From Rhizobium sp. 11515TR (GTDB lineage Bacteria; Pseudomonadota; Alphaproteobacteria; Rhizobiales; Rhizobiaceae), in NCBI RefSeq assembly GCF_002277895.1, contig NZ_CP022998.1, forward strand, positions 2,833,501-2,897,500: a DNA stretch of 64,000 bases, in the 5' to 3' direction. The position numbers and the translations under genes are program-made. Positions 27,312-35,381 of this stretch are shown piece by piece (positions within the stretch are counted from its first letter, which is position 1; every line of letters begins with the position of its first letter). The notes beneath the pieces were generated by a model, which worked only from the letters and a program-made list of their open reading frames with translations, ran no database searches and was not told where the DNA came from.

Positions 27312-27470
27312 TTATTGAGCCGCCTTCTTGACGGTATGACCGGCGTCCTCCGTCGCGTGGACCGCGTTTGCAGTATCTCTGCCCACACCGCGTATGGTAT
27401 TGGCGCAGGAAGCAAGTACCATAAGAACGGCGCAGGCCGCGGCAATTTTCGTGAGTGTCGGTGCAGTCAT
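27312..27470 (-). CDS. Entericidin-like small lipoprotein
   Basis: A 52-residue protein starting MTAPTLTKIAAACAVLMVLA with the lipobox LASC (Cys22), followed by ANTIRGVGRDTANAVHATED, typical of the entericidin A/B (EcnAB) family of small outer-membrane-directed lipoproteins. It is on the strand opposite to the corrinoid gene cluster, between the carrier protein and the DUF1638 gene, and its start lies only 20 bp from the DUF1638 GTG. It therefore splits an otherwise collinear cluster. Function in rhizobia is uncertain; in enterics the family acts as a toxin/antidote lipoprotein pair. Confidence 0.8.
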   Translation of the reverse strand: MTAPTLTKIAAACAVLMVLASCANTIRGVGRDTANAVHATEDAGHTVKKAAQ

Positions 27471-27489
27471 GATTGGGAACCCCCTCTGA

Positions 27490-28128
27490 GTGGATATCGA
27501 TCAAAAAAATATGGAGAAAGACCCTCCACCCGATAAACGCACAGCAACACAAAAGGTTCATGTGATCGCGTGCGGCGCAATCGCGCGCGAAATACTGGCG
27601 GTCACCAGAATAAACGGGCTCGATCATATCGATCTTCACTGTCTTCCCGCAATCTATCATTCCTATCCGCAAAAGATCGCACCAGCCCTGGAAGAGGCAA
27701 TTGTCGATGCACGTACGCGCGGCTTCGAGAAGATCTTCATCGGCTATGCCGATTGCGGCACCGGCGGCGATATCGACAGAATTTGCGAGCGCGAGGGAAT
27801 AGAGCGCCTTTCCGGACCGCATTGTTATTCCTTCTTTACGGGCAACGAGGCTTTCGCCGCGCGTGAAGATGACATCACATCGTTTTTCCTGACGGACTTC
27901 CTCGCCCGCCAGTTCGAAGCCTTCGTCATCGTCCCGCTCGGCCTCGATCGTCATCCCGAGCTGCGCGACATGTACTTCGGCAATTATCGCAAGGTGGTCT
28001 ACCTTTCGCAGGAAGAGGATCCCGCCTTACAGGCGAAGGCGAAGGAAGCCGCAGCCTATCTCGGGCTGGACTATGAATATCGCTACACCGGGTACGGCGA
28101 TCTTGCCCGTGAATTGCTGACCGTCTGA
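27490..28128 (+). CDS. DUF1638-domain protein of the corrinoid methyltransferase cluster
   Basis: The protein is up to 212 residues with DUF1638 features: VIACGAIAREIL, IGYADCGTGGDID, LSGPHCYSFF and FVIVPLGLDRHP. The family is commonly found next to MttB-type methyltransferases; its biochemical role is not known to me. Conserved cysteines could bind metal or corrinoid. The start is uncertain: GTG at 27490 gives the longest product, while ATG at 27511 gives a protein seven residues shorter; neither has a clear Shine-Dalgarno. No membrane segment or signal peptide is present. Confidence 0.75.
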   Translation: MDIDQKNMEKDPPPDKRTATQKVHVIACGAIAREILAVTRINGLDHIDLHCLPAIYHSYPQKIAPALEEAIVDARTRGFEKIFIGYADCGTGGDIDRICEREGIERLSGPHCYSFFTGNEAFAAREDDITSFFLTDFLARQFEAFVIVPLGLDRHPELRDMYFGNYRKVVYLSQEEDPALQAKAKEAAAYLGLDYEYRYTGYGDLARELLTV

Positions 28129-28364
28129 TTACGAGATCTACGCCGCTTTTCTGTCTAGCTCCTCTTTCCCCGGGCCGACATGCTGGACGACAGAAGAACA
28201 TTCAATCACAGTTCCAACCGACAATTCCAAAGGAAAATGCCCGTTGGGAACGCTTGCGGACAAGCTTTTCATGTCGCGTCGCTTTTCGGCATGTGGCGCG
28301 TCGTGGCGAGCGCAGTCCGATGATCGGCCGACGTGCATTCTTGCGTGAAGAGGAGATTTTGTGC

Positions 28365-28667
28365 ATGGCGGATCGCATTGTCGTCTACTGGCGGGACATT
28401 CCGGCCCAGGTGATCATCAAGAAGGGCAGGCAGACGGCAAAACGCGAGCTTTCGCTGCGCTTTACCGAAGCGATCGACATGTGCGCCATGCGCACCGGCG
28501 CCGCCGAAACCGACGACTATCTTGCCGAATGGCGCAAGGCGGACCCGGTGCCCGTATCCGACGATCTCGAAGCCGAGGCAGACAAGGCCGCAAGCGAGCT
28601 TGAGGCTGCTTATGATCGCGAACGGCTGGTGGCGCTGGTGAAATCCGGAGGTCGCGATAATGGCTGA
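28365..28667 (+). CDS. PF13769 (virulence-factor domain) small protein
   Basis: A 100-residue protein beginning MADRIVVYWRDIPAQVIIKK, continuing KRELSLRFTEAIDMCAMR, which matches the family labelled virulence factor (PF13769). That label gives no mechanism; in this setting it looks like an accessory of the methyl-THF module. The start is set by AGAGGAG nine bases before the ATG; the frame is open further upstream without a ribosome-binding site. Its last 8 bases overlap the following MetV-like gene, showing tight coupling. A gap of 236 bp precedes it, where a separate promoter could lie. Confidence 0.75.
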   Translation: MADRIVVYWRDIPAQVIIKKGRQTAKRELSLRFTEAIDMCAMRTGAAETDDYLAEWRKADPVPVSDDLEAEADKAASELEAAYDRERLVALVKSGGRDNG

Positions 28668-29238
28668 TGCCGTTCAGAAGCCCGGCAATGCCGCAGCAGG
28701 CGCAAAGGCAGCCAGCGGCGCCTACACGCCGGCCGGCGTCTCGCCCAATCGCCGCGCCCGCCGCAAATATACGGTCCGCCTCTGGGCAGTCCGTCATTCG
28801 CGCTTCTTCGAATGGTTCTACCGTCGCTTCGCCGACGCTTTCCTGCTGCTTCATCCACTGTGGAAGGCGTTCGGCTATGACCGCGTGGAGCGCCCGATCA
28901 CCTTCATCGAACGCAATGTGAAGGGCTTCCTGTTCGATTGCCGCATGTGCGGCCAGTGCGCGCTGTCATCGACAGGAATGTCCTGCCCGATGAACTGTCC
29001 CAAGCAGCTGCGCAATGGCCCCTGCGGCGGCGTGCGCGCCAACGGCAATTGCGAAGTGGAGCCCGACATGCCCTGCGTCTGGGTACAGGCCTGGAACGGT
29101 TCGAGGAATATGGTTCACGGGGACGCGATCCTCAATGTGCAGAAGCCCGTGAACCAGTCGTTGCGCGAAACATCGTCGTGGCTTCGCGTCACGGCGGAGG
29201 CCGCCGCAACCCGTGAAGCGGCGAAAAAGGAAGCCTGA
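28660..29238 (+). CDS. MetV-like Cys-rich protein (methylene-THF reductase C-terminal family)
   Basis: The 192-residue protein matches the MTHFR_C family (PF12225) with the Cys pattern CRMCGQCAL, CPMNCPKQLRNGPCGG and GNCEVEP near residues 93-135. This is the small zinc- or iron-sulfur-binding partner (MetV) of MetF in acetogens, where MetVF handles methyl-THF without the usual flavin/NADH-only chemistry. Residues about 30-80 are rich in Arg and aromatic residues (FFEWFYRRFADAFLLL) and could form an amphipathic or membrane-touching helix. It overlaps the preceding gene by 8 bases and is followed after 3 bases by metF-like, which supports a MetV-MetF complex. Confidence 0.8.
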   Translation: MADAVQKPGNAAAGAKAASGAYTPAGVSPNRRARRKYTVRLWAVRHSRFFEWFYRRFADAFLLLHPLWKAFGYDRVERPITFIERNVKGFLFDCRMCGQCALSSTGMSCPMNCPKQLRNGPCGGVRANGNCEVEPDMPCVWVQAWNGSRNMVHGDAILNVQKPVNQSLRETSSWLRVTAEAAATREAAKKEA

Positions 29239-29241
29239 GCG

Positions 29242-30348
29242 ATGTCGCATATCGATGAAAACCCGCTTGGCGTCCATCTGCCGCTCGATCCCCTGCCCGG
29301 CCATTATTCGCTCGGGCGGCTGGAACGCGTGCTTCGCCGCGGCGAATTCGCCGTCACAGCCGAGCTCAACCCGCCCGACAGCGCCAATGCCGAAGACGTC
29401 TACGAGCGCGCCGCCATCTTCGAAGGCTGGGTCGATGGCATCAACGCCGTCGATGCCTCCGGCGCCAATTGCCATATGTCCTCAGTCGGTATCTGCGCAT
29501 TGCTGACCCGGATGGGCTACGCCCCAATCATGCAGATCGCCTGCCGCGACAAGAACCGCATCGCGATCCAGGGCGACGTGCTGGGCGCTGCCGCGATGGG
29601 TGTGTGCAACATCATGTGCCTGACCGGTGACGGCGTGCAGGCCGGCGATCAGCCCGGCGCCAAGCCGGTCTTCGATCTCGACTGCATGTCGCTGCTTGAA
29701 ACCGTGCGCATCATGCGCGACAACGCGAAATTTCTCTCCGGCCGCAAGCTGACGTCGCCGCCGAGGGTCTTTCTCGGCGCAGCCATCAATCCCTTCGCGC
29801 CGCCTTACGACTTCCGGCCCTACCGGCTGGCAAAGAAGATCGAGGCCGGCGCGCAGTTCGTCCAGAGCCAGTATTGCTACGATGTACCGATGTTCCGCGA
29901 ATACATGAAGAAGGTGCGCGACCTCGGCCTGCACGAAAAATGCTTCATCCTCGTCGGCGTCGGCCCACTCGCCTCGGCAAAGACCGCCCGCTGGATGCGC
30001 TCCAACGTGCCGGGCGTCCATATTCCCGATGAAGTCATCAAGCGTATCGAAGGTGCGCAGGATCAGAAGAAGGAAGGCAAGCAGCTCTGCATCGACATCA
30101 TCAACGAGGTGAAGGAGATCGAGGGCATTTCCGGCATTCACGTCATGGCCTACCGCCAGGAGGAATATGTCGCCGAAATGGTGCATGATTCCGGCGTTCT
30201 GAAGGGCCGTCAGCCTTGGAAGCGCGAGGCAAGCCGCACGGATGCGCTCGTCGCCGAGCGGCTGCACCAGATCAGCGAAGGCAGAGAAGAAAACCAGCAG
30301 GCGATGGCGGAAATCGCTGCCCATCACACGCCGCCACAGACGCATTGA
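29242..30348 (+). CDS. Methylenetetrahydrofolate reductase (MetF family)
   Basis: A 368-residue MTHFR barrel with an N-terminal segment FAVTAELNPPDSANAEDVY, VDASGANCHMS, CRDKNRIAIQGDVLGA, MCLTGDG and an FQSQYCYD-like VQSQYCYDVPMF block. It interconverts methylene-THF and methyl-THF. Beside a MetV-like protein and a methyl-THF:corrinoid methyltransferase it most likely works in the oxidative direction, feeding methyl groups into the folate pool for oxidation. This is unlikely to be the housekeeping metF for methionine synthesis, which normally stands near metH or lysR genes. No Shine-Dalgarno anomaly; three bases separate it from the MetV gene. Confidence 0.88.
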   Translation: MSHIDENPLGVHLPLDPLPGHYSLGRLERVLRRGEFAVTAELNPPDSANAEDVYERAAIFEGWVDGINAVDASGANCHMSSVGICALLTRMGYAPIMQIACRDKNRIAIQGDVLGAAAMGVCNIMCLTGDGVQAGDQPGAKPVFDLDCMSLLETVRIMRDNAKFLSGRKLTSPPRVFLGAAINPFAPPYDFRPYRLAKKIEAGAQFVQSQYCYDVPMFREYMKKVRDLGLHEKCFILVGVGPLASAKTARWMRSNVPGVHIPDEVIKRIEGAQDQKKEGKQLCIDIINEVKEIEGISGIHVMAYRQEEYVAEMVHDSGVLKGRQPWKREASRTDALVAERLHQISEGREENQQAMAEIAAHHTPPQTH

Positions 30349-30451
30349 ATTCGAGACGACAGCAGCAGGCCAGGAGAGGAACCGGCCGGCTTGTAACCCA
30401 GATCACCGCACGATAGACCAGCTATCGGGCCAACTGACCAGAGGATCAGAT

Positions 30452-31417
30452 ATGACGCGTACCATCGTTGCCTCCGCCACCCGCGAGATCGTCATCGGCT
30501 TCGACCAGCCCTTCTGCGTGATCGGCGAGCGCATCAACCCGACGGGGCGCAAGAAGCTCGCCGCCGAGATGATCGAAGGCAATTTCGACACCGTTATCAA
30601 GGATGCTCTGGAACAGGTTGCCGCCGGCGCCACCATGCTCGACGTCAATGCGGGCGTCACTTCGGTCAACCCGAACGAGACCGAACCGGGTCTCCTCGTG
30701 CAGACGCTGGAGATCGTGCAAGGCCTCGTCGACGTGCCGCTCTCCATCGACAGCTCGGTCACGGCGGCGATCGAGGCTGCCCTCAAGGTTGCCAAGGGCC
30801 GCCCGCTGGTCAATTCGGTGACGGGCGAAGAGGAAAAGCTCGAAGCCATCCTGCCGCTGGTCAAGAAATACGACGTGCCCGTCGTCGCCATCTCGAACGA
30901 TGAGACCGGGATTTCCATGGACCCGGACGTACGCTTCGCCGTCGCCAAGAAGATCGTCGAGCGCGCCATGGATCATGGCATCAAGCCTGAGGACATCGTC
31001 GTCGATCCGCTCGTCATGCCGATCGGGGCGTTGGGCGATGCCGGCCGTCAGGTTTTCGCGCTGCTGCATCGCCTGCGCAATGAACTCAAGGTCAACACCA
31101 CCTGCGGCCTCTCCAACATCTCCTTCGGCCTGCCGCATCGCCACGGCATCAATGCCGGCTTCATCCCGATGGTCATTGGTGCCGGCATGACCTCGGCGAT
31201 TATGAACCCCTGCCGCCCGCAGGAAATGGAAGCCGTGCGCGCCGCCAACGTGCTGAACGGCACGGATGCCAATTGCACCAACTGGATCATGACCTATCGC
31301 GACTACAAGCCGGCAGAAGGCGGTACCGCCGCTGCAGCAACGGCAGCCCCTGCCGCCGGCGGCGGACGTCGCGGCGGTCGTGCAGCGCGCGCAGGTGCAG
31401 GAGCAGCGAGGGAATAA
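30452..31417 (+). CDS. Methyl-THF:corrinoid methyltransferase (MtgA/MeTr type)
   Basis: The 321-residue protein is a pterin-binding barrel related to dihydropteroate synthase: VIGERINPTGRKK, LDVNAGV, LSIDSSV, NSVTGEEEK and CGLSNISFGLP. Family members (MtgA, AcsE, the MetH folate domain) move methyl groups between methylated corrinoid proteins and THF. Here it should transfer the methyl from the corrinoid carrier to THF. AGAGGA precedes the ATG at 30452. The last 30 residues form a Gly/Arg/Ala-rich basic tail (GGGRRGGRAARAGAGAARE) that is not part of the barrel. The following gene starts two bases after its stop. Confidence 0.88.
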   Translation: MTRTIVASATREIVIGFDQPFCVIGERINPTGRKKLAAEMIEGNFDTVIKDALEQVAAGATMLDVNAGVTSVNPNETEPGLLVQTLEIVQGLVDVPLSIDSSVTAAIEAALKVAKGRPLVNSVTGEEEKLEAILPLVKKYDVPVVAISNDETGISMDPDVRFAVAKKIVERAMDHGIKPEDIVVDPLVMPIGALGDAGRQVFALLHRLRNELKVNTTCGLSNISFGLPHRHGINAGFIPMVIGAGMTSAIMNPCRPQEMEAVRAANVLNGTDANCTNWIMTYRDYKPAEGGTAAAATAAPAAGGGRRGGRAARAGAGAARE

Positions 31418-31418
31418 G

Positions 31419-31748
31419 ATGTCATCCGGTCGCGGCCTCTCCAACGATCTTGCCACACTCTGGCTGCAGGCGCCCGTCGTGATCGCGATACGGCTGCAGC
31501 AAATGTGGATGGACGCACTGACCGGCAGCGTGAACGCGGTCGAAATGAACCGGATGATCTCGGAGAAGATGATGGCGGCGGCGGAAAGCGCCGTTGCGGT
31601 CAACGCAGCAATGGTGCAACAGGGTTTCGCGGCTCTGACGGCCGCAGGCGCGACAAGCCAGCGCAGCATCGCCGATGCTGTCGCCCACGCCGCGATAAAA
31701 CCCTATAGCAGGCGTGTTCGCACGAACGTGCGCCGCCTTAGCAAATAG
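31419..31748 (+). CDS. Unknown 109-residue protein inside the corrinoid operon
   Basis: I do not recognise this protein. It starts MSSGRGLSNDLATLWLQAPV, is predicted mostly helical, rich in Ala and Met (NRMISEKMMAAAESAVAVNA), with no signal peptide and no cysteine, and ends in a basic segment PYSRRVRTNVRRLSK. The composition faintly recalls phasin-like helical proteins. It starts two bases after the methyltransferase stop with GAGGGA upstream and ends 12 bases before the activator gene, so it is surely part of the operon. A scaffold or adaptor role is only a guess. Confidence 0.7.
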   Translation: MSSGRGLSNDLATLWLQAPVVIAIRLQQMWMDALTGSVNAVEMNRMISEKMMAAAESAVAVNAAMVQQGFAALTAAGATSQRSIADAVAHAAIKPYSRRVRTNVRRLSK

Positions 31749-31760
31749 AAAGGCTGATCC

Positions 31761-33803
31761 GTGGCCGAAGCCAGCGACAGCGCCAAACCTCTTGTTCTTT
31801 TCATGCCCTCCGGCAAGCGCGGCCACTTCCCCGTGGGAACGACCGTGCTGGAGGCAGCCCGTCAGCTCGGCGTCTATGTCGAAAGCGTCTGTGGCGGCCG
31901 TGCCACCTGCGGGCGTTGCCAGGTGTCGGTGCAGGAAGGCAATTTCGCCAAGCACAAGATCGTCTCGTCCAATGACCATCTTTCGCCGATCGGGCCGAAG
32001 GAACGGCGCTATGCCGAGGTGCGCGAACTGCCTGAAGGCCGCCGCCTCTCCTGTTCTGCCCTCATCCAGGGCGATCTCGTCATCGACGTGCCGCAGGATA
32101 CCGTTATCAACGCGCAGGTGGTGCGAAAAGCGGCCGACGAGCGCGTGATTGCCCGCGATGCGGCCGTGCATATGTGCTACGTCGAGGTCGAGGAACCCGA
32201 CATGCACAAGCCGCTTGGCGATCTGGATCGCCTCAAGGCAGCAATCGCGGCCGACTGGAAATACGACAATCTCGAAGTGGATTTCCACCTCATTCCGCAG
32301 GTGCAGTCGATCCTGCGCAAGGGCGAATGGAAGGTGACAGCTGCCATTCATCGTGATCAGGATAGCGAGCGCCCTCGCCTTATCGCGCTTTATCCCGGCC
32401 TGAAGAACGAAGCCTATGGCATCGCCTGCGATATCGGCTCGACGACGATCGCCATGCATCTGTCCTCACTGCTGTCAGGCAGGACTGTCGCTTCGGCCGG
32501 CGCTTCCAATCCGCAGATCCGCTTCGGCGAGGATCTGATGAGCCGCGTCTCCTATGTGATGATGAACCCGGATGGCCGCGAGGCCATGACCAACGCCGTC
32601 CGCGAAGCCTTGAACGGCTTGATCGACAAGGTCTGCGCCGATGGCGGCGTGTCGCGCCAGGATATTCTGAACGCCGTCTTCGTCGGCAACCCGATCATGC
32701 ACCACCTGTTCCTCGGCATCGACCCGACCGAGCTCGGTGGCGCACCCTTTGCGCTTGCCGTATCAGGGGCGGTGCATCTGAAATCGGCCGAAATAGGCCT
32801 GCCGATGAATGCTGGCACGCGCATCTACATGCTGCCCTGCATCGCCGGCCATGTCGGTGCCGATGCTGCTGCCGCGACACTCGCCGAAGGGCCGCACCGC
32901 CAGGATGAGATGATGCTGCTGGTCGACATCGGTACGAATGCCGAGATCGTCCTCGGCAACCGCCATCGTGTCGTCGCGGCCTCTTCGCCGACCGGACCCG
33001 CCTTCGAAGGCGCGGAGATTTCCAGCGGTCAGCGCGCTGCCCCAGGAGCGATCGAACGCGTGCGCATCGATCCCATTACGTTGGAGCCGCGCTATCGCGT
33101 GATCGGTATCGAACCGTGGTCGGACGAGCCAGGCTTCGAGGGAGCGGCCGCCAAGGTCGGCGTGACCGGCATCTGCGGCTCGGCTATCATCGAGGTCGTC
33201 GCCGAAATGTTCCTGACCGGCATCATCTCGGAAGATGGCGTCGTCGATGGCTCGAATGCGGCGCGTTCGCCGCGCATCCTGCAGAATGGCCGCACATACT
33301 CCTATCTGCTGCGCGACGGCGAACTGCGCATCACGGTGACACAGAACGATATCCGCGCCATCCAGCTCGCCAAAGCCGCGCTTTATGCCGGCGTCAAGCT
33401 GCTGATGGATAAGCAAGGCATCGATCATGTCGACCGCATCGGCCTTGCCGGCGCCTTCGGCACTTTCATTGATCCCAAATATGCGATGGTGCTTGGGCTC
33501 ATTCCCGACTGCGAACTCGACAAGGTCAAGGCCGTTGGCAACGCCGCCGGCACGGGCGCGCGCATGGCACTGCTCAACCGCGGCCATCGCCGCGAGATCG
33601 AGGAAACGGTCAGGAAAATCGAGAAGATAGAGACGGCGCTTGAATCAAAGTTTCAGGAACATTTCGTCTACGCCATGGCCTTGCCGAACAAGGTCGATGC
33701 CTTCCCGGAACTCTCGAAGGTCGTGACATTGCCGGAACGCAAGCTAACCTCCGACGATGGCGCAGAAGGCGGCGGTCGCAAGCGTCGCCGCAGCCGCGAA
33801 TAA
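31761..33803 (+). CDS. ASKHA-family corrinoid reductive activator with N-terminal [2Fe-2S] domain
   Basis: The 680-residue protein resembles RamA-independent, RACE-type activators of corrinoid proteins. Residues about 8-105 form a ferredoxin-like domain with [2Fe-2S] ligands Cys44, Cys50, Cys53 and Cys98 (VCGGRATCGRCQV, RRLSCSAL). A linker follows, and from about 215 an actin-like ATPase (DIGSTTIAMH, VGNPIMHHL, LLVDIGTNAEI, GLAGAFGTF). Such proteins use ATP to reduce inactive Co(II) corrinoid to Co(I), which is needed repeatedly in oxygen-exposed cells. The start is GTG at 31761, with GAAAGG seven bases upstream. The C-terminus is Arg-rich (GGGRKRRRSRE). It closes the operon at a terminator. 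Confidence 0.88.
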   Translation: MAEASDSAKPLVLFMPSGKRGHFPVGTTVLEAARQLGVYVESVCGGRATCGRCQVSVQEGNFAKHKIVSSNDHLSPIGPKERRYAEVRELPEGRRLSCSALIQGDLVIDVPQDTVINAQVVRKAADERVIARDAAVHMCYVEVEEPDMHKPLGDLDRLKAAIAADWKYDNLEVDFHLIPQVQSILRKGEWKVTAAIHRDQDSERPRLIALYPGLKNEAYGIACDIGSTTIAMHLSSLLSGRTVASAGASNPQIRFGEDLMSRVSYVMMNPDGREAMTNAVREALNGLIDKVCADGGVSRQDILNAVFVGNPIMHHLFLGIDPTELGGAPFALAVSGAVHLKSAEIGLPMNAGTRIYMLPCIAGHVGADAAAATLAEGPHRQDEMMLLVDIGTNAEIVLGNRHRVVAASSPTGPAFEGAEISSGQRAAPGAIERVRIDPITLEPRYRVIGIEPWSDEPGFEGAAAKVGVTGICGSAIIEVVAEMFLTGIISEDGVVDGSNAARSPRILQNGRTYSYLLRDGELRITVTQNDIRAIQLAKAALYAGVKLLMDKQGIDHVDRIGLAGAFGTFIDPKYAMVLGLIPDCELDKVKAVGNAAGTGARMALLNRGHRREIEETVRKIEKIETALESKFQEHFVYAMALPNKVDAFPELSKVVTLPERKLTSDDGAEGGGRKRRRSRE

Positions 33804-33810
33804 AAGGCGA

Positions 33811-33836
33811 ATGGCCGCATTCACGCGGCCATTTTT
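33811..33836 (+). terminator. Terminator of the corrinoid operon (overlaps convergent LysR gene end)
   Basis: ATGGCCGC pairs with GCGGCCAT and is followed by TTTT. The stop codon of the convergent LysR gene lies inside the hairpin loop region, so the hairpin may serve both strands. Confidence 0.75.
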
Positions 33837-34720
33837 CGCCCGATTTCGACGAAGGCCTGGCGAATGCTGTCTGCCACCGCCTTCATCGGTCCGGTCATCT
33901 GCGATGCCGTCAGCAGACGGATGTCGAAGGACGTCAGTTCCGGCAGTCCCTCATTCGGCCCGAGGATTTCCATATCATCGGTGATGTAAGAGCGCGGGAA
34001 TGGTGCGACAGCGAGATCGGAGACGATCGCGGCACGCTGCGCCATCGTATGGGCGCTGAGATAGGAAACGCGATAGGCGCGTTTCTGCCGCTCCAGCTGC
34101 GCCATGGCCTCTGACCGCCAAATGCAGCCCTCTTCCCAGATGGAAATCGGCAGCGGATCGCGGCGATAGGCAGTGCCGCACTTGGCGCCGGCCCAGACGA
34201 GACGCTCCGTATAGATCACCTCGCCTTCCGTCGGGAAAGGACGCGTCGCACAGTTGATCAGCGCGAGGTCAAGCCGTTGCTCCTCGATGCGCTTCTTCAG
34301 CTGGATGCTCATATCGACGACGACATCGACCATGATGCCGGGATAGGTTTCCGAAAAGCTTTTCAGGATGGTCGGCAGCAGGCGCTCGCCGATATCGTCG
34401 GGGGCGCCAAGCCGCACCACGCCGCTGAGCTCGGGCATGATGAACCGTGACACCGCCTCGTTGGAGAGCGCCAGAATATTGCGCGCATAGGAAAGGAGCA
34501 TCTCTCCATGCTGCGTCAGGCTCACAGACCGCGCATCGCGCAGGAACAGCGTGACGCCGAGCTGCTCTTCCAGCTTCTTGATCTGCATGGAAACAGCTGA
34601 TGGCGTACGAAAGACCGCGTCAGCCGCGGTCGAAAAATTCCCCGTTTCAGCAATCGCGACAAAGGTACGCAGAACTTCATTGTCAAGCAACGGTATGGGC
34701 CGGCGGAACGGTACGGTCAT
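33821..34720 (-). CDS. LysR-family transcriptional regulator
   Basis: The 299-residue protein has an N-terminal winged helix-turn-helix (LLDNEVLRTFVAIAETGNFS, then TPSAVSMQIKKLEEQLG, residues about 10-70) and a LysR substrate-binding domain (GVVRLGAPDDIGERLLPTIL, DLALINC). The effector is not deducible. It converges on the corrinoid operon and is divergent from a small gene at 34844, which is a usual target arrangement for LysR proteins; the 123-bp gap between them is the likely operator region. Confidence 0.85.
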   Translation of the reverse strand: MTVPFRRPIPLLDNEVLRTFVAIAETGNFSTAADAVFRTPSAVSMQIKKLEEQLGVTLFLRDARSVSLTQHGEMLLSYARNILALSNEAVSRFIMPELSGVVRLGAPDDIGERLLPTILKSFSETYPGIMVDVVVDMSIQLKKRIEEQRLDLALINCATRPFPTEGEVIYTERLVWAGAKCGTAYRRDPLPISIWEEGCIWRSEAMAQLERQKRAYRVSYLSAHTMAQRAAIVSDLAVAPFPRSYITDDMEILGPNEGLPELTSFDIRLLTASQMTGPMKAVADSIRQAFVEIGRKMAA

Positions 34721-34843
34721 ATCGATTACCTTTCAATTTTTCTGATCCTAAGCACCATATCATTTCATTTGTCTGAATGTCAACGAAGCACCATATTAGA
34801 CCTAATGGAAATTCATCGCAGACAGCCTCGAAGGAGTAAGATC

Positions 34844-35089
34844 ATGGCTGGCATGGTATCAGACGAAGCCTCAAGGCTTTTCTCTCTTCTACGCCTCCGC
34901 AAAATTCAGCGCATGGCACAGCACACGCTCGACGAGATTGCCACCCGCTTTCCCGCTCATCTGATCGATGACGTCAATGCGCGCGGTCTCCCGCCGGATC
35001 GCACCTTGGCGGCGCTTGAGCGAAAGCCCAGCAAGCTGCGTTCGTTCAAGAATACTAATGGCAGCTATAAGATCTATTCGTTTGATTGA
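34844..35089 (+). CDS. Small protein of 81 residues, unknown (next to DUF1127)
   Basis: The start MAGMVSDEASRLFSLLRLRK is set by AAGGAG at 34831-34836. The sequence is basic and helical (QRMAQHTLDEIATRFP) and ends KNTNGSYKIYSFD. I do not recognise a family with confidence. It is divergent from the LysR gene and followed after 66 bases by a DUF1127 gene in the same direction, so the two may be cotranscribed and LysR-controlled. Confidence 0.6.
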   Translation: MAGMVSDEASRLFSLLRLRKIQRMAQHTLDEIATRFPAHLIDDVNARGLPPDRTLAALERKPSKLRSFKNTNGSYKIYSFD

Positions 35090-35155
35090 TGGATCTACCG
35101 AGCCCATATTAAACCCGTGACATTTTGAGCGGTTGACACTGAAAGGACCCTGAAA

Positions 35156-35359
35156 ATGACGACCATCAGTTACAGACAGACCGGCGCACGGAACCCGTTT
35201 CCGTCCGGCACCAGCTATATGCCCTTCTTTTCTCGCCTCGCTAATCGTTGGCAGCAGTGGCGCTCCCTTCGCGAGATCGAATCTCTGTCCGACGACATGC
35301 GCAAGGACTTGGGCTGGCCGGCCGCAAACGAAATCAAGAATCCGAAAGCTACCCGATGA
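35156..35359 (+). CDS. DUF1127 (YjiS-like) small protein
   Basis: The 67-residue protein has the DUF1127 signature in its C-terminal half: RLANRWQQWRSLREIESLSD, DDMRKDLGW. The family consists of very small Arg-rich proteins abundant in rhizobia, some linked to phosphate, carbon and RNA metabolism. AAAGGACCC lies upstream of the ATG. A strong terminator follows 23 bases after the stop. Confidence 0.85.
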   Translation: MTTISYRQTGARNPFPSGTSYMPFFSRLANRWQQWRSLREIESLSDDMRKDLGWPAANEIKNPKATR

Positions 35360-35381
35360 TAATGAAAGAGCATAACGACTG

